A DNA stretch of 64,000 nucleotides from Candidatus Zixiibacteriota bacterium (GCA_020051695.1 JAGVQM010000023.1:1-64000), one strand, 5' to 3'. Shown: positions 1 to 8,832, counted from the first letter of the stretch. Numbers and translations: made by a program. Notes: a model not told the origin generated them from the letters alone.

Positions 1-140
1 CCCGTTTGATTTTGCACGAACAGGAAGTCGGCCCGTTCGATGACAAACAGCAAGGCCATGATGTTGTATCTCGCCGGTTCGTGGATCAGCCGGTCGACAT
101 CAGGCAGGTGGTGCGCTCCGGCATTCGTTTCAGCCGACAT
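1..140 (-). CDS. Winged-helix transcriptional regulator, N-terminal part
   Basis: The first 46 residues of a protein that continues off the left edge. The reverse strand reads MSAETNAGAHH then LIHEPARYNIMALLFVIERA, followed by DFLFVQNQT. This matches the first helices of small winged-helix regulators (the MarR/ArsR-like HTH_27 type), where 'LIHEPARxxIMxxL' is a frequent opening. The ATG lies inside the end of the upstream membrane-protein gene, overlapping it by 11 bases, so the two are very probably translated together. The target is unknown. The HTH recognition helix is outside the window, so the family assignment rests on the N-terminus only. Confidence 0.7.
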   Translation of the reverse strand, partial: MSAETNAGAHHLPDVDRLIHEPARYNIMALLFVIERADFLFVQNQT

Positions 141-750
141 ATGGCGCCTCCCGGGATTGCACGGGGTACTTTTTGATGAATCCGCAAAGAAGTGTGGCAC
201 CGTAGGCCACGATTCCCAGGCCCGGCACGCCGAAACTCACCAGGGCATTGAACGGTGTGCCGATGTACTTCAGCAGGAATTCCGCCTCAACCACCCCGGC
301 CAGCAGCAATGCCGCATAAACATACAAGCGCGGATAGTCCATAATAAACACACCGATCGCTGCCAGCGGGGCGACAAAAACAGCGATAGTCATCCAGGCC
401 AGGCCGCCGGGGAGACCGCGAACGATGATCATCGGCACCAGCGGGAGAGTGAGGACTACGATGACCGCGCCGGTCCAGAACAAAAAGTGGCTCCTCGATT
501 TCCGCTTCGGTCCGAATTCCACCGTGCCCAGCCGGGGCATGGTGATATGTCGTTTGCCCAGCCAGGAGACCAGGATCGGAAAAATGAACAGGCCATAGCT
601 GTAGAATCTGGAAATTCCGGCGGTCTCCAAAGCCGGGATCCATGCCAGAATCAAAAAGACCAACCCAAAGGGGATGTCGTAAAGACCGTCGGCAAATGTC
701 GAGCGGTACGCCCGGCGCTCAAGCTCCTCTAGTGAATCTGCTGGTTTCAT
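130..750 (-). CDS. Multi-pass membrane protein, partner of the regulator
   Basis: About 206 residues starting MKPADSLEELERRAYRS. I chose this ATG over one 12 codons upstream because AGAAAGGAAA sits just ahead of it. The first 25 residues are charged and cytoplasmic. About five hydrophobic segments follow, for example around FGLVFLILAWIPAL and LFWTGAVIVVLTLPLVPMII. No enzymatic motif is visible. The stop codon lies within the start of the winged-helix regulator, an arrangement often seen for a small membrane protein and its dedicated regulator. The function is unknown; a sensor or transporter accessory role is only inference from the coupling. Confidence 0.7.
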   Translation of the reverse strand: MKPADSLEELERRAYRSTFADGLYDIPFGLVFLILAWIPALETAGISRFYSYGLFIFPILVSWLGKRHITMPRLGTVEFGPKRKSRSHFLFWTGAVIVVLTLPLVPMIIVRGLPGGLAWMTIAVFVAPLAAIGVFIMDYPRLYVYAALLLAGVVEAEFLLKYIGTPFNALVSFGVPGLGIVAYGATLLCGFIKKYPVQSREAPYVG

Positions 751-1090
751 TTGAATATTTCCTTTCTCTCGGTTTTGCTTTATCAATTACTTTTCGTTGC
801 AAAGTATTCTACGATTCAATTCAGTTAAAGTTGCTGGATAAGTAAATAAAATCGATAAAGAATCTAACAAATTATATACTAATAAGATATGGGATTTGTG
901 GGCGAGCCGCCGGCCGATATAGTGAGAGGATTGTAAACAATATGTGAAATTAGAGCAAATACTTTAGATATGTCCGGAGGGGGCCAATTACTCTGGGCAG
1001 TCTCCCTGATCGGCGCCATCAAATTGGTGGCGTGTGAGCGTTTGTCCGGCATTAATTTACATCAGGAGCGGTTAGACAGGGAGTGGGCCA
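751..1090. other. AT-rich intergenic region between divergent genes
   Basis: About 340 bases without a supported gene, clearly more AT-rich than its flanks. It separates the leftward membrane-protein/regulator pair from the rightward transporter, so it should hold both promoters. I could not pick a convincing -35/-10 pair. The reading frames here have no ribosome binding site and show no family resemblance. Confidence 0.5.
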
Positions 1091-2308
1091 TTGGATTCAT
1101 TGGTCATCGTCACTTTCGCCGTCGTTTACCTGGGCATGATCCTGGGCAAGATTCCCGGTTTGGCGGTTGACCGCACCGGCGTGGCCCTGCTGGGGGCCAT
1201 CACCCTGCTGGCTTTTACCCGGGTTCAGACCGGTGATTTGCTTGATGCCGTCGATGTTCCCACGATTGCCCTGCTGTTCGGGCTGATGGTCGTTTCCGCG
1301 CAGTTCCGGCTGGCCGGGGCTTACTCTCAACTGATCCGCAGAATCGGCCGGTTCGATGTATCTCCGATATTCTTGCTCGCCCTGATTATCAGTGTCGCCG
1401 GTGTTTTCTCAGCCGTACTGATCAACGATATCGTCTGCCTAGCAATGACCCCCATGGTCCTCGAGTTGTGTGCCGCGCGGAAAATGAATCCCAAACCCTG
1501 TTTGCTGGGGCTGGCTTGTGCCTCGAATATTGGCTCTGCCGCGACCCTGATCGGCAATCCGCAGAATATTCTCATCGGTCAGTCATTGTCGCTGAGTTTT
1601 TCGGCCTACCTCCTCGAAAGCACGGCGCCGGTGGTCATCGGTCTCTTCCTGGTCCTGCTGATTCTTGGGCTGCAGTTTCGGCAGCGGTGGGCATACTCCG
1701 GACCGGGCATATCCTCGAATGCGCCGCCGTTCAGTAACTGGCAGGCCGTGAAAGGCACGGTCATTACCGTGCTCCTGATCGTGATTTTTCTTGCCGGATC
1801 GTGGCCCCGGGAGTTGGTGGCTCTCGCTGCTGCCGGAGTCCTCTTGTGTTCCCGGCGTATGCGCTCCCGGGAAATCCTGGGACTGGTCGACTGGCAGCTC
1901 CTGGTCTTGTTCGTCTCCCTGTTCATCGTCAATTTCGCGCTGCGGCAGGCGGGGAGCTATCAAACCTGGATTCAGGGGATCGCCGCCGCCGGATTCGACC
2001 TGCACGACCCCGGATGGCTGTTTATCGCCGGTGTCGTCCTCAGCAATATTGTCTCCAATGTCCCCGCGGTCATGTTGCTGCTGCCCGTGGCCACGCATCC
2101 CTTGGCCGGACCGATTCTGGCACTTTCATCTACGCTGGCCGGGAACCTGCTGATCGTCGGTTCGATCGCTAATATTATCGTCGTTGAACAAGCCGATCGC
2201 TTTGGTGTTCATATCTCATGGCGCGAGCACGCGCGCAGCGGCATCCCCATAACCATCGCCACTTTGACTGTTGCGGCCTTCTGGCTGTGGCTGCGGAGCG
2301 GTTTTTGA
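1091..2308 (+). CDS. ArsB/NhaD/CitMHS-type ion transporter
   Basis: A 405-residue integral membrane protein of the ion transporter (IT) superfamily. The diagnostic stretch GSAATLIGNPQNILIG, near residue 150, is the re-entrant loop typical of ArsB, NhaD and CitMHS-like carriers. A second such loop, SNIVSNVPAVMLLLP, lies in the C-terminal half, giving the usual two-repeat layout with about ten membrane segments. The start is a TTG with AGGGAG a few bases upstream; no better in-frame ATG exists. The substrate (anion or Na+/H+) cannot be told from sequence. A short relic of a paralogous C-terminus lies at 4148-4216. Confidence 0.85.
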   Translation: MDSLVIVTFAVVYLGMILGKIPGLAVDRTGVALLGAITLLAFTRVQTGDLLDAVDVPTIALLFGLMVVSAQFRLAGAYSQLIRRIGRFDVSPIFLLALIISVAGVFSAVLINDIVCLAMTPMVLELCAARKMNPKPCLLGLACASNIGSAATLIGNPQNILIGQSLSLSFSAYLLESTAPVVIGLFLVLLILGLQFRQRWAYSGPGISSNAPPFSNWQAVKGTVITVLLIVIFLAGSWPRELVALAAAGVLLCSRRMRSREILGLVDWQLLVLFVSLFIVNFALRQAGSYQTWIQGIAAAGFDLHDPGWLFIAGVVLSNIVSNVPAVMLLLPVATHPLAGPILALSSTLAGNLLIVGSIANIIVVEQADRFGVHISWREHARSGIPITIATLTVAAFWLWLRSGF

Positions 2309-2399
2309 TAAAATGCCGACAGATGGAGATGTCCGGGCATCAGCGCATAGGCCATGACGATTATGCCTTGGCCGGCGATTCAGTCGTACGCCGCACAAT

Positions 2400-4052
2400 T
2401 TACTTGAGCAAAGTCATCTTGCGCGTATCACTGGCCCCATCCGCACTCAGGCGATACAGATACACGCCGCTGGACACCGCTCTGCCGCCCGTGTCCCGTC
2501 CATCCCACGTAAACGAGTGGGCGCCGGGCGGAAGGTGGTCCTCCATATATGTCATCACGGGTTGACCGAGAATGTCAAAAATCGTCAGCTCAGCCCGTCC
2601 GGGAACCTGAAGGTCGAACCGGATAACCGTTGTTGTGTTGAAGGGATTCGGCACGTTCTGGAACAACCGGAATGTGCCCGGGAGGTCTGGGGCAAGCGGC
2701 TCCAACACCGCCGTCCCGATCGGTTTGCATTTCACGGTCGCAATGTCCTGACCGGTGGCCGGGAGACCGCCGGTCACACTCTCTCCCGTGAGCCACACGT
2801 GATTTTCCCGGCCGACCGCGAGGAACAGGCCTTTATCCTCTTGTCCGGAGGCGTCCCATTCGTACTCCCACTGTTTGGTCCCGGTCAGCGAATCGAACTT
2901 CATGGTCAGGTAATCCCTTACATAGACCGGTGGGTGGAGGCGCCACCCGCCGACGTAGATGTTCCCCACCGAATCCCAGGCCATGTCCCGGGCTTCCTCA
3001 TACGCCGTTGAGCCCTCCCGCGTGGTCCACAATGTGTCCCCATCAGGTGCGTATTTGATGAGAATTACGTCCGTACTTGTGCCACCACCCGTGCTGCTCC
3101 CGGTGACATAAACGTTCCCCGATGAATCGGTATCGAGTGCATATGGGTCGTCCGTGTTATTGATCCCGCCGTCGTAGCGGCGTTCCCAAATAAGATTGCC
3201 CGCCGCGCTGTACTTCAGCACCACAATGTCACTGCCGGTGCCGGAACCCTCGCTTTGGGCCGTAACATAGATATTGCCTTCGACATCCGTGGCGATGTCA
3301 CGCGCATATTCCGCCCCGTTACCGGGGCCGTCGTAAATGCGCCCCCACAGCGTGTCGCCGTCGGGTGAGAACTTGACGGTCAACAAATCAAACTTCCCGC
3401 TGTTAAATGCCGTTCCCACGACGAAAATATTGCCCGCCGCATCGCAATCCATATAACTCCCGTCGTCCATCGTCGACCCATTCCAGTGATATGACCGTGC
3501 CCACAGGGTGTCACCGTCCGGTTCGTATTTGACGACCACCACCGATGTCGGCGATAACCCCTTGCCGACAAGGAGGATATTTCCGTCAGCAAGAATCTTC
3601 ATGTCACGCGATAGTGCCGTAGTGCCTAAATCAAGCCCGCTGGACCAGAGGGTGTCACCGTCCGGGCCGAAGGCAACGGTGAGCAAATCGTAACCGACCG
3701 TTCCTTTTGTACACGTATAACCGGACACGTAGACGCGGCCGTCATCTGAGACGGCCATGGTCGTCGCCCAATCGGTTGAATCACCCGCGCCTTCGTAGCG
3801 CCGCTCCCACATGGCAACCCCGCCGGCGGTGTACCTGGCGACCACAAAATCCCAATCCGTTGACTCGTCGTAACTTAAGCCGGCAACATAACAGTTCGCT
3901 TCCGCGTCAAACCCGATGCCGACCGGGCTGTCTTCATTTTCGCCGGTTCCGGTCAAAACCGCCGACCAATCTGTTTCCACTTGTCCGACAGCCCCGCCGT
4001 CGCTCAGCACAACAAACATAATCACACTTATCGCCATGAATATAGTGCGCAT
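2400..4052 (-). CDS. Secreted SBBP-type beta-propeller protein with FlgD-like C-terminal sorting domain
   Basis: A 550-residue exported protein. The start MRTIFMAISVIMFVVL gives a signal peptide ending near GGAVGQ; AAGGGGG precedes this ATG, so the longer reading upstream was rejected. The body holds about eight repeats of the form 'DGDTLWxRxY...xGNIYVTG', the SBBP/PQQ-like propeller unit. The last 85 residues begin FRLFQNVPNPFNTTTVIRFD and end in a FlgD-Ig-like fold (SSGVYLYRL...KMTLLK). That ending marks proteins sent to the surface in FCB-group bacteria, by a T9SS-like route or an unknown one. The ligand is unknown. A shorter relative is at 18908-19698. Confidence 0.85.
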   Translation of the reverse strand: MRTIFMAISVIMFVVLSDGGAVGQVETDWSAVLTGTGENEDSPVGIGFDAEANCYVAGLSYDESTDWDFVVARYTAGGVAMWERRYEGAGDSTDWATTMAVSDDGRVYVSGYTCTKGTVGYDLLTVAFGPDGDTLWSSGLDLGTTALSRDMKILADGNILLVGKGLSPTSVVVVKYEPDGDTLWARSYHWNGSTMDDGSYMDCDAAGNIFVVGTAFNSGKFDLLTVKFSPDGDTLWGRIYDGPGNGAEYARDIATDVEGNIYVTAQSEGSGTGSDIVVLKYSAAGNLIWERRYDGGINNTDDPYALDTDSSGNVYVTGSSTGGGTSTDVILIKYAPDGDTLWTTREGSTAYEEARDMAWDSVGNIYVGGWRLHPPVYVRDYLTMKFDSLTGTKQWEYEWDASGQEDKGLFLAVGRENHVWLTGESVTGGLPATGQDIATVKCKPIGTAVLEPLAPDLPGTFRLFQNVPNPFNTTTVIRFDLQVPGRAELTIFDILGQPVMTYMEDHLPPGAHSFTWDGRDTGGRAVSSGVYLYRLSADGASDTRKMTLLK

Positions 4053-4147
4053 CAATTCCCCCTTGTGGCGGTTTAATCGAGGTTTTTCCCGGAAGGTTTT
4101 CACGGGCACAATGTATTTTCATTGATTAGTCTGAATGTACAATTTTT

Positions 4148-4216
4148 TTCACACGGCCGGGGATCTTCCTGTTTCTCCAAGCGGCCTTTTGGTGGTGGCT
4201 GCGGAGTGGTTTTTGA
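4148..4216 (+). pseudogene. Relic of a transporter C-terminus
   Basis: Read in one frame, these bases give FTRPGIFLFLQAAFWWWLRSGF then a stop. The transporter at 1091-2308 ends ...ARSGIPITIATLTVAAFWLWLRSGF and stop. The DNA matches closely over about 40 bases, starting GCGGCCTT and ending GGTTTTTGA. There is no start codon or upstream homology, so this is the tail of a lost second copy. The propeller gene lies between it and the intact transporter. Confidence 0.65.
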
Positions 4217-4241
4217 ATAACGACGGCGGTGGGTTGCGTAA

Positions 4242-6248
4242 TTACCGGACGCGTGCCGGAATTATCACCATGGCGTAACCTGCCAGTTGCAGTCGCTTTT
4301 GCAGGGCGTATGCCGTCTGGTTGTGCAGGAATGCCTGGTACCATCGTTCTCTTTCAAAAACGAGTTGTCCGGCAAAATACGTTACATTCGGGAAATCTTT
4401 GGCGGTTTCCAGACACGTCTGTTCCAGAGTGGAAATCACTTCTGTCCCCAGCGACATGCGGTACGCCGAGGGCACCCCCAGCCCTTTGAATTGTTTGACC
4501 CACCGTTTCAATTCGTTCCGCGTTTTGTCTTCCAGTTCTTTAACACCCGCATCGGCTTTCATCACGTTGGAGTCGACGACGCCGACCGAAATAAAAACGA
4601 AATTCTTATAATGTCCCGGAAACATCTGCGAGACTTTCAGCGCAGTATGCAATCCCAATCCCCCATAACTGGAGACCAGCACGGCGGCAGTGGGCTGGCT
4701 CGGGTCGACCGGCCGGGCATGGGCATCGGGCGAGGGAGGAAGATCGGCAAGGCTGGCGTACAACTGTTGGAGTTTCGAATATACTGTGCGGTAGTGGTGT
4801 TTGATCCACATGCACAGCAGCACCACCGAGGCGGTAATGAAAATGGTCATCCAGCCGCCCTGGCTGAATTTTTCCACGACGATCACGATGAATATCGTGA
4901 CACACATCATGAGTCCGAGCACATGGACCGCTATTTGCCTTTTCCAGTCCGGCCGTTTGTGCCTGCTGCCGAACCAGAACCAACACATGCCTGTTTCCGT
5001 CATCGAGAACGTGAGAAAGACGTTGATGCTATACATGATGACCAGGTGCCGGATGTCTCCGCCAGTGTACAATAGGGCGGCCAGCGCCGCTCCGCCCATC
5101 AGGAGAATCCCGTTCCGCGTGGTCAGCCATTCGGACACAGAGGAGAAACGATGGGGCATCCAGGAATCAGCGGCCATGTTGGCCAGGACCCGCGGGCCGT
5201 CGACGAACCCGGCCTGGGCCGCGACAATCAGGAGTGTACCTTCTGAAAGAAGCGTGAGCAAAACGAAAATTTTTCCGACCATTCCCGGGCCCGCAAATGT
5301 TTCGACCAGGACGGCGTTCATCGTCTTGCCCTCGACCGGAGACAAATTCCATAACAGATAACAAAGTATCAACCCGGAGGCGGTGCAGGCCAGTGATACG
5401 GCCATGTACACCATTGTCCGCTTGCCGGTCCGGACACGAGGTTCGCGCATGATCGGCAAACCGTTGGATACCGCCTCAATCCCGGTATAGGTACCGCCGC
5501 CCATCGCATACGCGTGAATGAACAGCAAGAGCATGCCCCCCATGCCGAGAGTGGAAATTCCCATGTCGAATTCGCCATGGATTCTGTCCGCCATTGCGGG
5601 AAATTGCGGCAAATGTGACAGTACGCCGCCGATGATCAGGATGGCATGCGTAAGGAGGAAGAGAATAAATATGGGGAGCAGAATGAGAATCGACTCCTTG
5701 ACACCGCGGATATTTATCGTCGTCAAAAAGAGAATCAGGAGAACTTCGACGGGCAATTTCATGCCGTGCCAGGCGGGGGGCAAAAAACTGAACAAGGCGT
5801 CGCCTGATGCCGCAATTGATACGGCGACGGTCAATACATAGTCTACCAGGAGCGCCGACCCGGAAACGACGCCGGCTTTTTCCCCCAGCATGGTGGTCGC
5901 GACAATGTACCCGCCGCCGCCGTGAGGAAAATGCTCGATCACGCGGCTATAAGCTATGGCGATTGTGGAAACGGTGATCGCTGTTGCCAGCGCCAGCGCA
6001 ATTGCCAGGTATGTATGTGCACCCAGGGTTTGAAATGCCTCTTGCGGGCCGTAGCAGGACGATGATAACCCGTCAGCCCCCAGGCCGACCCATGCGAGAA
6101 ACGCCACCACGGACAAGTGTTGAAAGACCTTCTTGTCAGCCAGATTACGGGGAGCGCCGAAGAGAAGTCGTTTGACCCGATCGCCCAGAGCCGGTTTTTC
6201 GAAGTCCTCGGGGGCCGGATCCACATCCGGCTTAGGCAAATGGCCCAT
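4242..6248 (-). CDS. KimA-like APC-family potassium transporter
   Basis: A 668-residue inner-membrane permease of the APC superfamily resembling Bacillus KimA (YdaO), a high-affinity K+/H+ symporter. Typical segments are AYSRVIEHFPHGGGGYIVAT and VVSGSALLVDYVLTVAVSIA in the first half, then about 12 membrane spans. A cytoplasmic C-terminal domain of about 150 residues contains a USP-like stretch beginning TAAVLVSSYGGLGLHTALK. The start ATG (MGHLPKPD) is preceded by GGAGG at ideal spacing, which is better than an ATG six codons earlier. The gene lies directly downstream of a c-di-AMP riboswitch, which strongly supports a potassium role. It could carry another cation or an amino acid, but the riboswitch argues against that. 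Confidence 0.85.
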   Translation of the reverse strand: MGHLPKPDVDPAPEDFEKPALGDRVKRLLFGAPRNLADKKVFQHLSVVAFLAWVGLGADGLSSSCYGPQEAFQTLGAHTYLAIALALATAITVSTIAIAYSRVIEHFPHGGGGYIVATTMLGEKAGVVSGSALLVDYVLTVAVSIAASGDALFSFLPPAWHGMKLPVEVLLILFLTTINIRGVKESILILLPIFILFLLTHAILIIGGVLSHLPQFPAMADRIHGEFDMGISTLGMGGMLLLFIHAYAMGGGTYTGIEAVSNGLPIMREPRVRTGKRTMVYMAVSLACTASGLILCYLLWNLSPVEGKTMNAVLVETFAGPGMVGKIFVLLTLLSEGTLLIVAAQAGFVDGPRVLANMAADSWMPHRFSSVSEWLTTRNGILLMGGAALAALLYTGGDIRHLVIMYSINVFLTFSMTETGMCWFWFGSRHKRPDWKRQIAVHVLGLMMCVTIFIVIVVEKFSQGGWMTIFITASVVLLCMWIKHHYRTVYSKLQQLYASLADLPPSPDAHARPVDPSQPTAAVLVSSYGGLGLHTALKVSQMFPGHYKNFVFISVGVVDSNVMKADAGVKELEDKTRNELKRWVKQFKGLGVPSAYRMSLGTEVISTLEQTCLETAKDFPNVTYFAGQLVFERERWYQAFLHNQTAYALQKRLQLAGYAMVIIPARVR

Positions 6249-6295
6249 CCAAAACCTCCAGAACACTTCACCTCGGAGAGCGTGCCTCCGCAGAA

Positions 6296-6440
6296 ATCCA
6301 GAGGTTCTCCCCTTCGACGCTTGCGAGGTTAGCTGCCGGGCTTGGGCCGAAAGAGTTGCCCTACGCCTTATGGCGATACGCCCCGGGATTCGGGTCCCCC
6401 GCTTCCGCGTTCAGCGGAATTCAGCGTTTGTCTGGGGTTG
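6296..6440 (-). promoter_or_regulatory. c-di-AMP (ydaO/yuaA-type) riboswitch
   Basis: On the minus strand the leader carries the hallmarks of the ydaO-yuaA aptamer. In order these are CGCTGAATTCCGCT, then GCGGGGGACCC, GGGGCGTATC, GTAGGGCAACTCTTTCGG, CAGCTAACCTCGCAAGCG and GGGGAGA. It ends about 50 bases before the start codon of the KimA-like transporter, the classic target. Possible expression platform (inference): ACCTCG in the aptamer core (6324-6329) can pair with CGAGGT at 6270-6275, and AACCTC (6301-6306) can pair with the GAGGTT containing the ribosome binding site (6253-6258). Binding of c-di-AMP would normally switch the transporter off. Confidence 0.9.
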
Positions 6441-6469
6441 AAATATCGAGCAGAAAAACAATCTGTCAA
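6440..6469 (-). promoter_or_regulatory. Possible promoter of the c-di-AMP riboswitch transcript
   Basis: A perfect TTGACA on the minus strand (6464-6469) is followed after 17-18 bases by a weak -10 (ATATTT or TATTTC). It would start transcription just ahead of the aptamer. The -35 is good and the -10 is poor. Confidence 0.4.
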
Positions 6470-6683
6470 GTGATTTCGATGCAAGTACGTATTGCTCCAT
6501 ATTGACCAATATGCAGCCATCAGAATCGGGCCCAAGTGCTTGTCCACCTGGATGATATTTGACCAATTCCCGTAAACTTCAACCGCAAGTCCGAATGGCG
6601 AGCGAATCCTCCACAAATTCACAAACCTCCTTCCAGGCAATTAGATCTATGTTCGTTTTCGTATGCCGATACTGATTTTGTTC

Positions 6684-6712
6684 TTGACACCGTCTAAATT
6701 TAAAAGCATTCT
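6684..6712 (+). promoter_or_regulatory. Probable promoter of the PerR-type gene
   Basis: TTGACA at 6684-6689 is a consensus -35. The best -10 candidates (ATTCTA, TCTAAT) lie 18-20 bases downstream, overlapping the PerR-like palindrome. The start codon at 6719 follows almost at once and has no Shine-Dalgarno sequence, so the message may be leaderless. Confidence 0.45.
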
Positions 6713-6714
6713 AA
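6700..6714. promoter_or_regulatory. PerR-box-like operator (autoregulatory)
   Basis: TTAAAAGCATTCTAA agrees with the PerR box TTATAATNATTATAA at 11 of 14 positions and keeps the inverted-repeat ends. It lies on the expected -10 region, directly before the start of the PerR-type gene, where binding would repress transcription. Confidence 0.6.
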
Positions 6715-6718
6715 TTAT

Positions 6719-7120
6719 ATGAATGACGCCCTGACCATATTGCGCCGCTGCGGGATAAAACCGACACCGCAACGAATTGCCGTGGTGAACTACGTGCTCA
6801 AAAGCACGACCCATCCCACGGCGGAGGACGTCCTGGACCACTCGCGCAAAAAATGTCCGACCGTCTCGCGGGCTACGGTTTACAATACCCTTAATTTGCT
6901 TGCGGCCAAGGGATTACTCAAGACGCAGGTCTTGAAAGAGGGGACTGTGGTTTTTGATCCGAATGCCAGGCAGCATCACCATTTTATTGACGACGACACC
7001 GGCGTCATTTATGATATCCCCTGGTCATCTTTGGCGGTCTCCGGGAAAGAGAAACTGAGGGACTACGAGGTCCGGGAATACCAGGTCATCCTGAGGGGAC
7101 GCCGCACGAAAAGAAAATGA
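6719..7120 (+). CDS. perR: PerR-type peroxide-sensing Fur-family repressor
   Basis: A 133-residue Fur-family regulator. The winged helix spans about residues 5-75 (TPQRIAVVNYVL, VSRATVYNTLNLL). All five regulatory metal ligands of Bacillus PerR are present at a constant offset of five: His32, Asp80, His86, His88 and Asp99 (PerR His37, Asp85, His91, His93, Asp104). Asp rather than Glu at the last site is the PerR mark. Unlike standard PerR, it has none of the four cysteines of the structural zinc site: where a CxxC is expected it reads IDDDTGVIYD, and the C-terminus ends without cysteine. Catalase follows directly, and similar palindromes precede both genes. The ATG overlaps the promoter and lacks a ribosome binding site. 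Confidence 0.85.
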   Translation: MNDALTILRRCGIKPTPQRIAVVNYVLKSTTHPTAEDVLDHSRKKCPTVSRATVYNTLNLLAAKGLLKTQVLKEGTVVFDPNARQHHHFIDDDTGVIYDIPWSSLAVSGKEKLRDYEVREYQVILRGRRTKRK

Positions 7121-7139
7121 GCTTTTTTTTGTCCAATGA

Positions 7140-7154
7140 TTAAAAGTTGTCTAA
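7140..7154. promoter_or_regulatory. Second PerR-box-like operator, upstream of catalase
   Basis: TTAAAAGTTGTCTAA shares its left half and right end with the palindrome at 6700-6714, and matches the PerR box at about 9 of 14 positions. It lies in the gap between the regulator and katA, 77 bases before the catalase start. A catalase promoter under peroxide control is therefore likely. Confidence 0.5.
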
Positions 7155-7230
7155 AATTGGAAAGAGTCTCGATTGCCGGCCACGGGAGTTATTGCCGCCC
7201 CGGCCTGCATTCGAAAAGCTGGAGGAGCAC

Positions 7231-8667
7231 ATGAAAAAGAAACGGCAGTTGACCACTTCGGCCGGCATTCCGGTGGGCGACAACCAGAACGCCCTGACCG
7301 CCGGGCCGCGCGGGCCGCTCTTGGTCCAGGATTGGCAATTGTTTGAAAAACACGCTCATTTTAACCGTGAGCGTATTCCGGAGCGTGTCGTGCATGCGAA
7401 AGGCTCGGGCGCCTACGGGACGTTGACCGTCAAACATGATATTACCCGGTACACCAAAGCCGGATTATTTGCCAAAATTGGCAAGAAGACCGACTGCCTG
7501 CTGCGCTTTTCCACGGTCGCCGGTGAGCGCGGTGCCGCCGACGCCGAGCGTGATGTCCGCGGTTTCGCGATGAAGTTTTACACGGACGAAGGTAACTGGG
7601 ACCTGGTCGGCAACAACACCCCGGTGTTTTTCGTCAGGGACCCCTATAAATTCCCGGATTTCATCCATACCCAGAAGCGGGATCCGAAAACAAACCTGCG
7701 CAGCAATACCGCCCAATGGGATTTCTGGTCGTTGTCTCCGGAAAGTCTGCACCAGGTCACGATTCTGTTTTCTGACAGGGGCCTCCCGCGCAGTTACCGG
7801 CACATGAACGGCTTCGGCAGCCATACCTACAGTTTCATCAACGCCGACAATGAGCGGTTCTGGGTCAAATTCCATTTCAAGACCGCTCAGGGCATCCAGT
7901 GTCTGACGGGCGCCGAATCGGAAGCCATCATCGCCAAAGACCGCGAGAGTCATCAGCGCGACCTCTTTGAAGCTATCGAACGCGGAGACTATCCCAAATG
8001 GAACCTGAAAATCCAGGTCATGACCGAAAAACAGGCGGGAAAAACGGCATTCAACCCCTTCGATTTGACCAAGGTCTGGCCGCATGGGCAGTTCCCACTG
8101 ATCGATGTCGGAATTCTGGAGTTGAACCGCAATCCCGAAAACTATTTTGCCGAGATTGAACAGGCGGCGTTCTCACCGGCCAATGTCGTCCCCGGCATCA
8201 GCCACAGTCCGGACAAGATGCTGCAATTTCGCGTGGTTTCCTACGCCGATGCGCATCGCTATCGGCTGGGGGTCAATTACGAGAGTCTGCCGGTCAACCG
8301 CCCGAAAGGTGAAGTGAATACCTACCACCGTGACGGGGCAATGCGCTTTGACGGCAATAGTGGGGGGGCGGTCAATTACGAACCGAACAGCTTCGATGGG
8401 CCGGTCGAAGATCCCCAGTACAAAGAACCGCCGCTTAAGATTTCCGGCGATGCCGACAGGTATGATCATCGGGCGGGCAACGACGATTTTACTCAGGCAG
8501 GCAACCTGTATCGGTTAATGTCGGATGGTGAACGGGAGCGCCTGCATCGGGCGATCGCCGGCGCCATGAGCGGGGTGCCGGACAAGATTATCAAGCGCCA
8601 ACTCGAGCATTTCGCCAAAGCCGATCCGGCGTATGCCGCCGGAGTGAAAAAAGCGCTAGGCAAGTAA
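7231..8667 (+). CDS. katA: Monofunctional heme catalase
   Basis: A 478-residue catalase (2 H2O2 to water and oxygen) of the small-subunit class. The distal histidine region is [18 protein letters not shown], the substrate-channel region [17 protein letters not shown], and the heme-tyrosine region [12 protein letters not shown] near residue 330. The start ATG at 7231 has GGAGGAG four bases upstream; an earlier TTG would add a 28-residue tail that catalases do not have. No signal peptide is seen, so it is cytoplasmic. It lies behind the PerR-type repressor and a PerR-like box and ends in a strong terminator. Confidence 0.95.
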   Translation: MKKKRQLTTSAGIPVGDNQNALTAGPRGPLLVQDWQLFEKHAHFNRERIPERVVHAKGSGAYGTLTVKHDITRYTKAGLFAKIGKKTDCLLRFSTVAGERGAADAERDVRGFAMKFYTDEGNWDLVGNNTPVFFVRDPYKFPDFIHTQKRDPKTNLRSNTAQWDFWSLSPESLHQVTILFSDRGLPRSYRHMNGFGSHTYSFINADNERFWVKFHFKTAQGIQCLTGAESEAIIAKDRESHQRDLFEAIERGDYPKWNLKIQVMTEKQAGKTAFNPFDLTKVWPHGQFPLIDVGILELNRNPENYFAEIEQAAFSPANVVPGISHSPDKMLQFRVVSYADAHRYRLGVNYESLPVNRPKGEVNTYHRDGAMRFDGNSGGAVNYEPNSFDGPVEDPQYKEPPLKISGDADRYDHRAGNDDFTQAGNLYRLMSDGERERLHRAIAGAMSGVPDKIIKRQLEHFAKADPAYAAGVKKALGK

Positions 8668-8690
8668 TCCCGACTCGATTGCACAGGCGA

Positions 8691-8717
8691 AAGGCAGGAT
8701 TCAAAATCCTGCCTTTT
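8691..8717 (+). terminator. Rho-independent terminator of katA
   Basis: A perfect 11-bp stem, AAGGCAGGATT with AATCCTGCCTT, and a three-base loop, followed by TTTT. It lies 24 bases after the catalase stop. Confidence 0.85.
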
Positions 8718-8820
8718 CAATTCGGGTGTGGGGTGTATAGTCTATTAATGGTCAACGAGTTGCGGCACCGGAACTTAGGGATCGAATGCTATGTCTGTTT
8801 TGTAATTTTTCAAAATCAAG

Positions 8821-8832
8821 GATAATGATAAT
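8821..8832. promoter_or_regulatory. Possible Fur-box half site
   Basis: Two direct GATAAT hexamers in the leader of the efflux operon. A full Fur box needs a third, inverted hexamer, which is not evident. The site is suggestive only, although a Fur-family regulator is encoded 1.7 kb upstream. Confidence 0.25.

Noticed and set aside
40-732. Long plus-strand frame opposite the membrane-protein gene
   Set aside because: It is the mirror of the minus-strand gene; the product is rich in charged residues with no family resemblance and has no ribosome binding site.
970-1170. Small frame ahead of the ion transporter
   Set aside because: It overlaps the transporter start in another frame and has no recognisable product.
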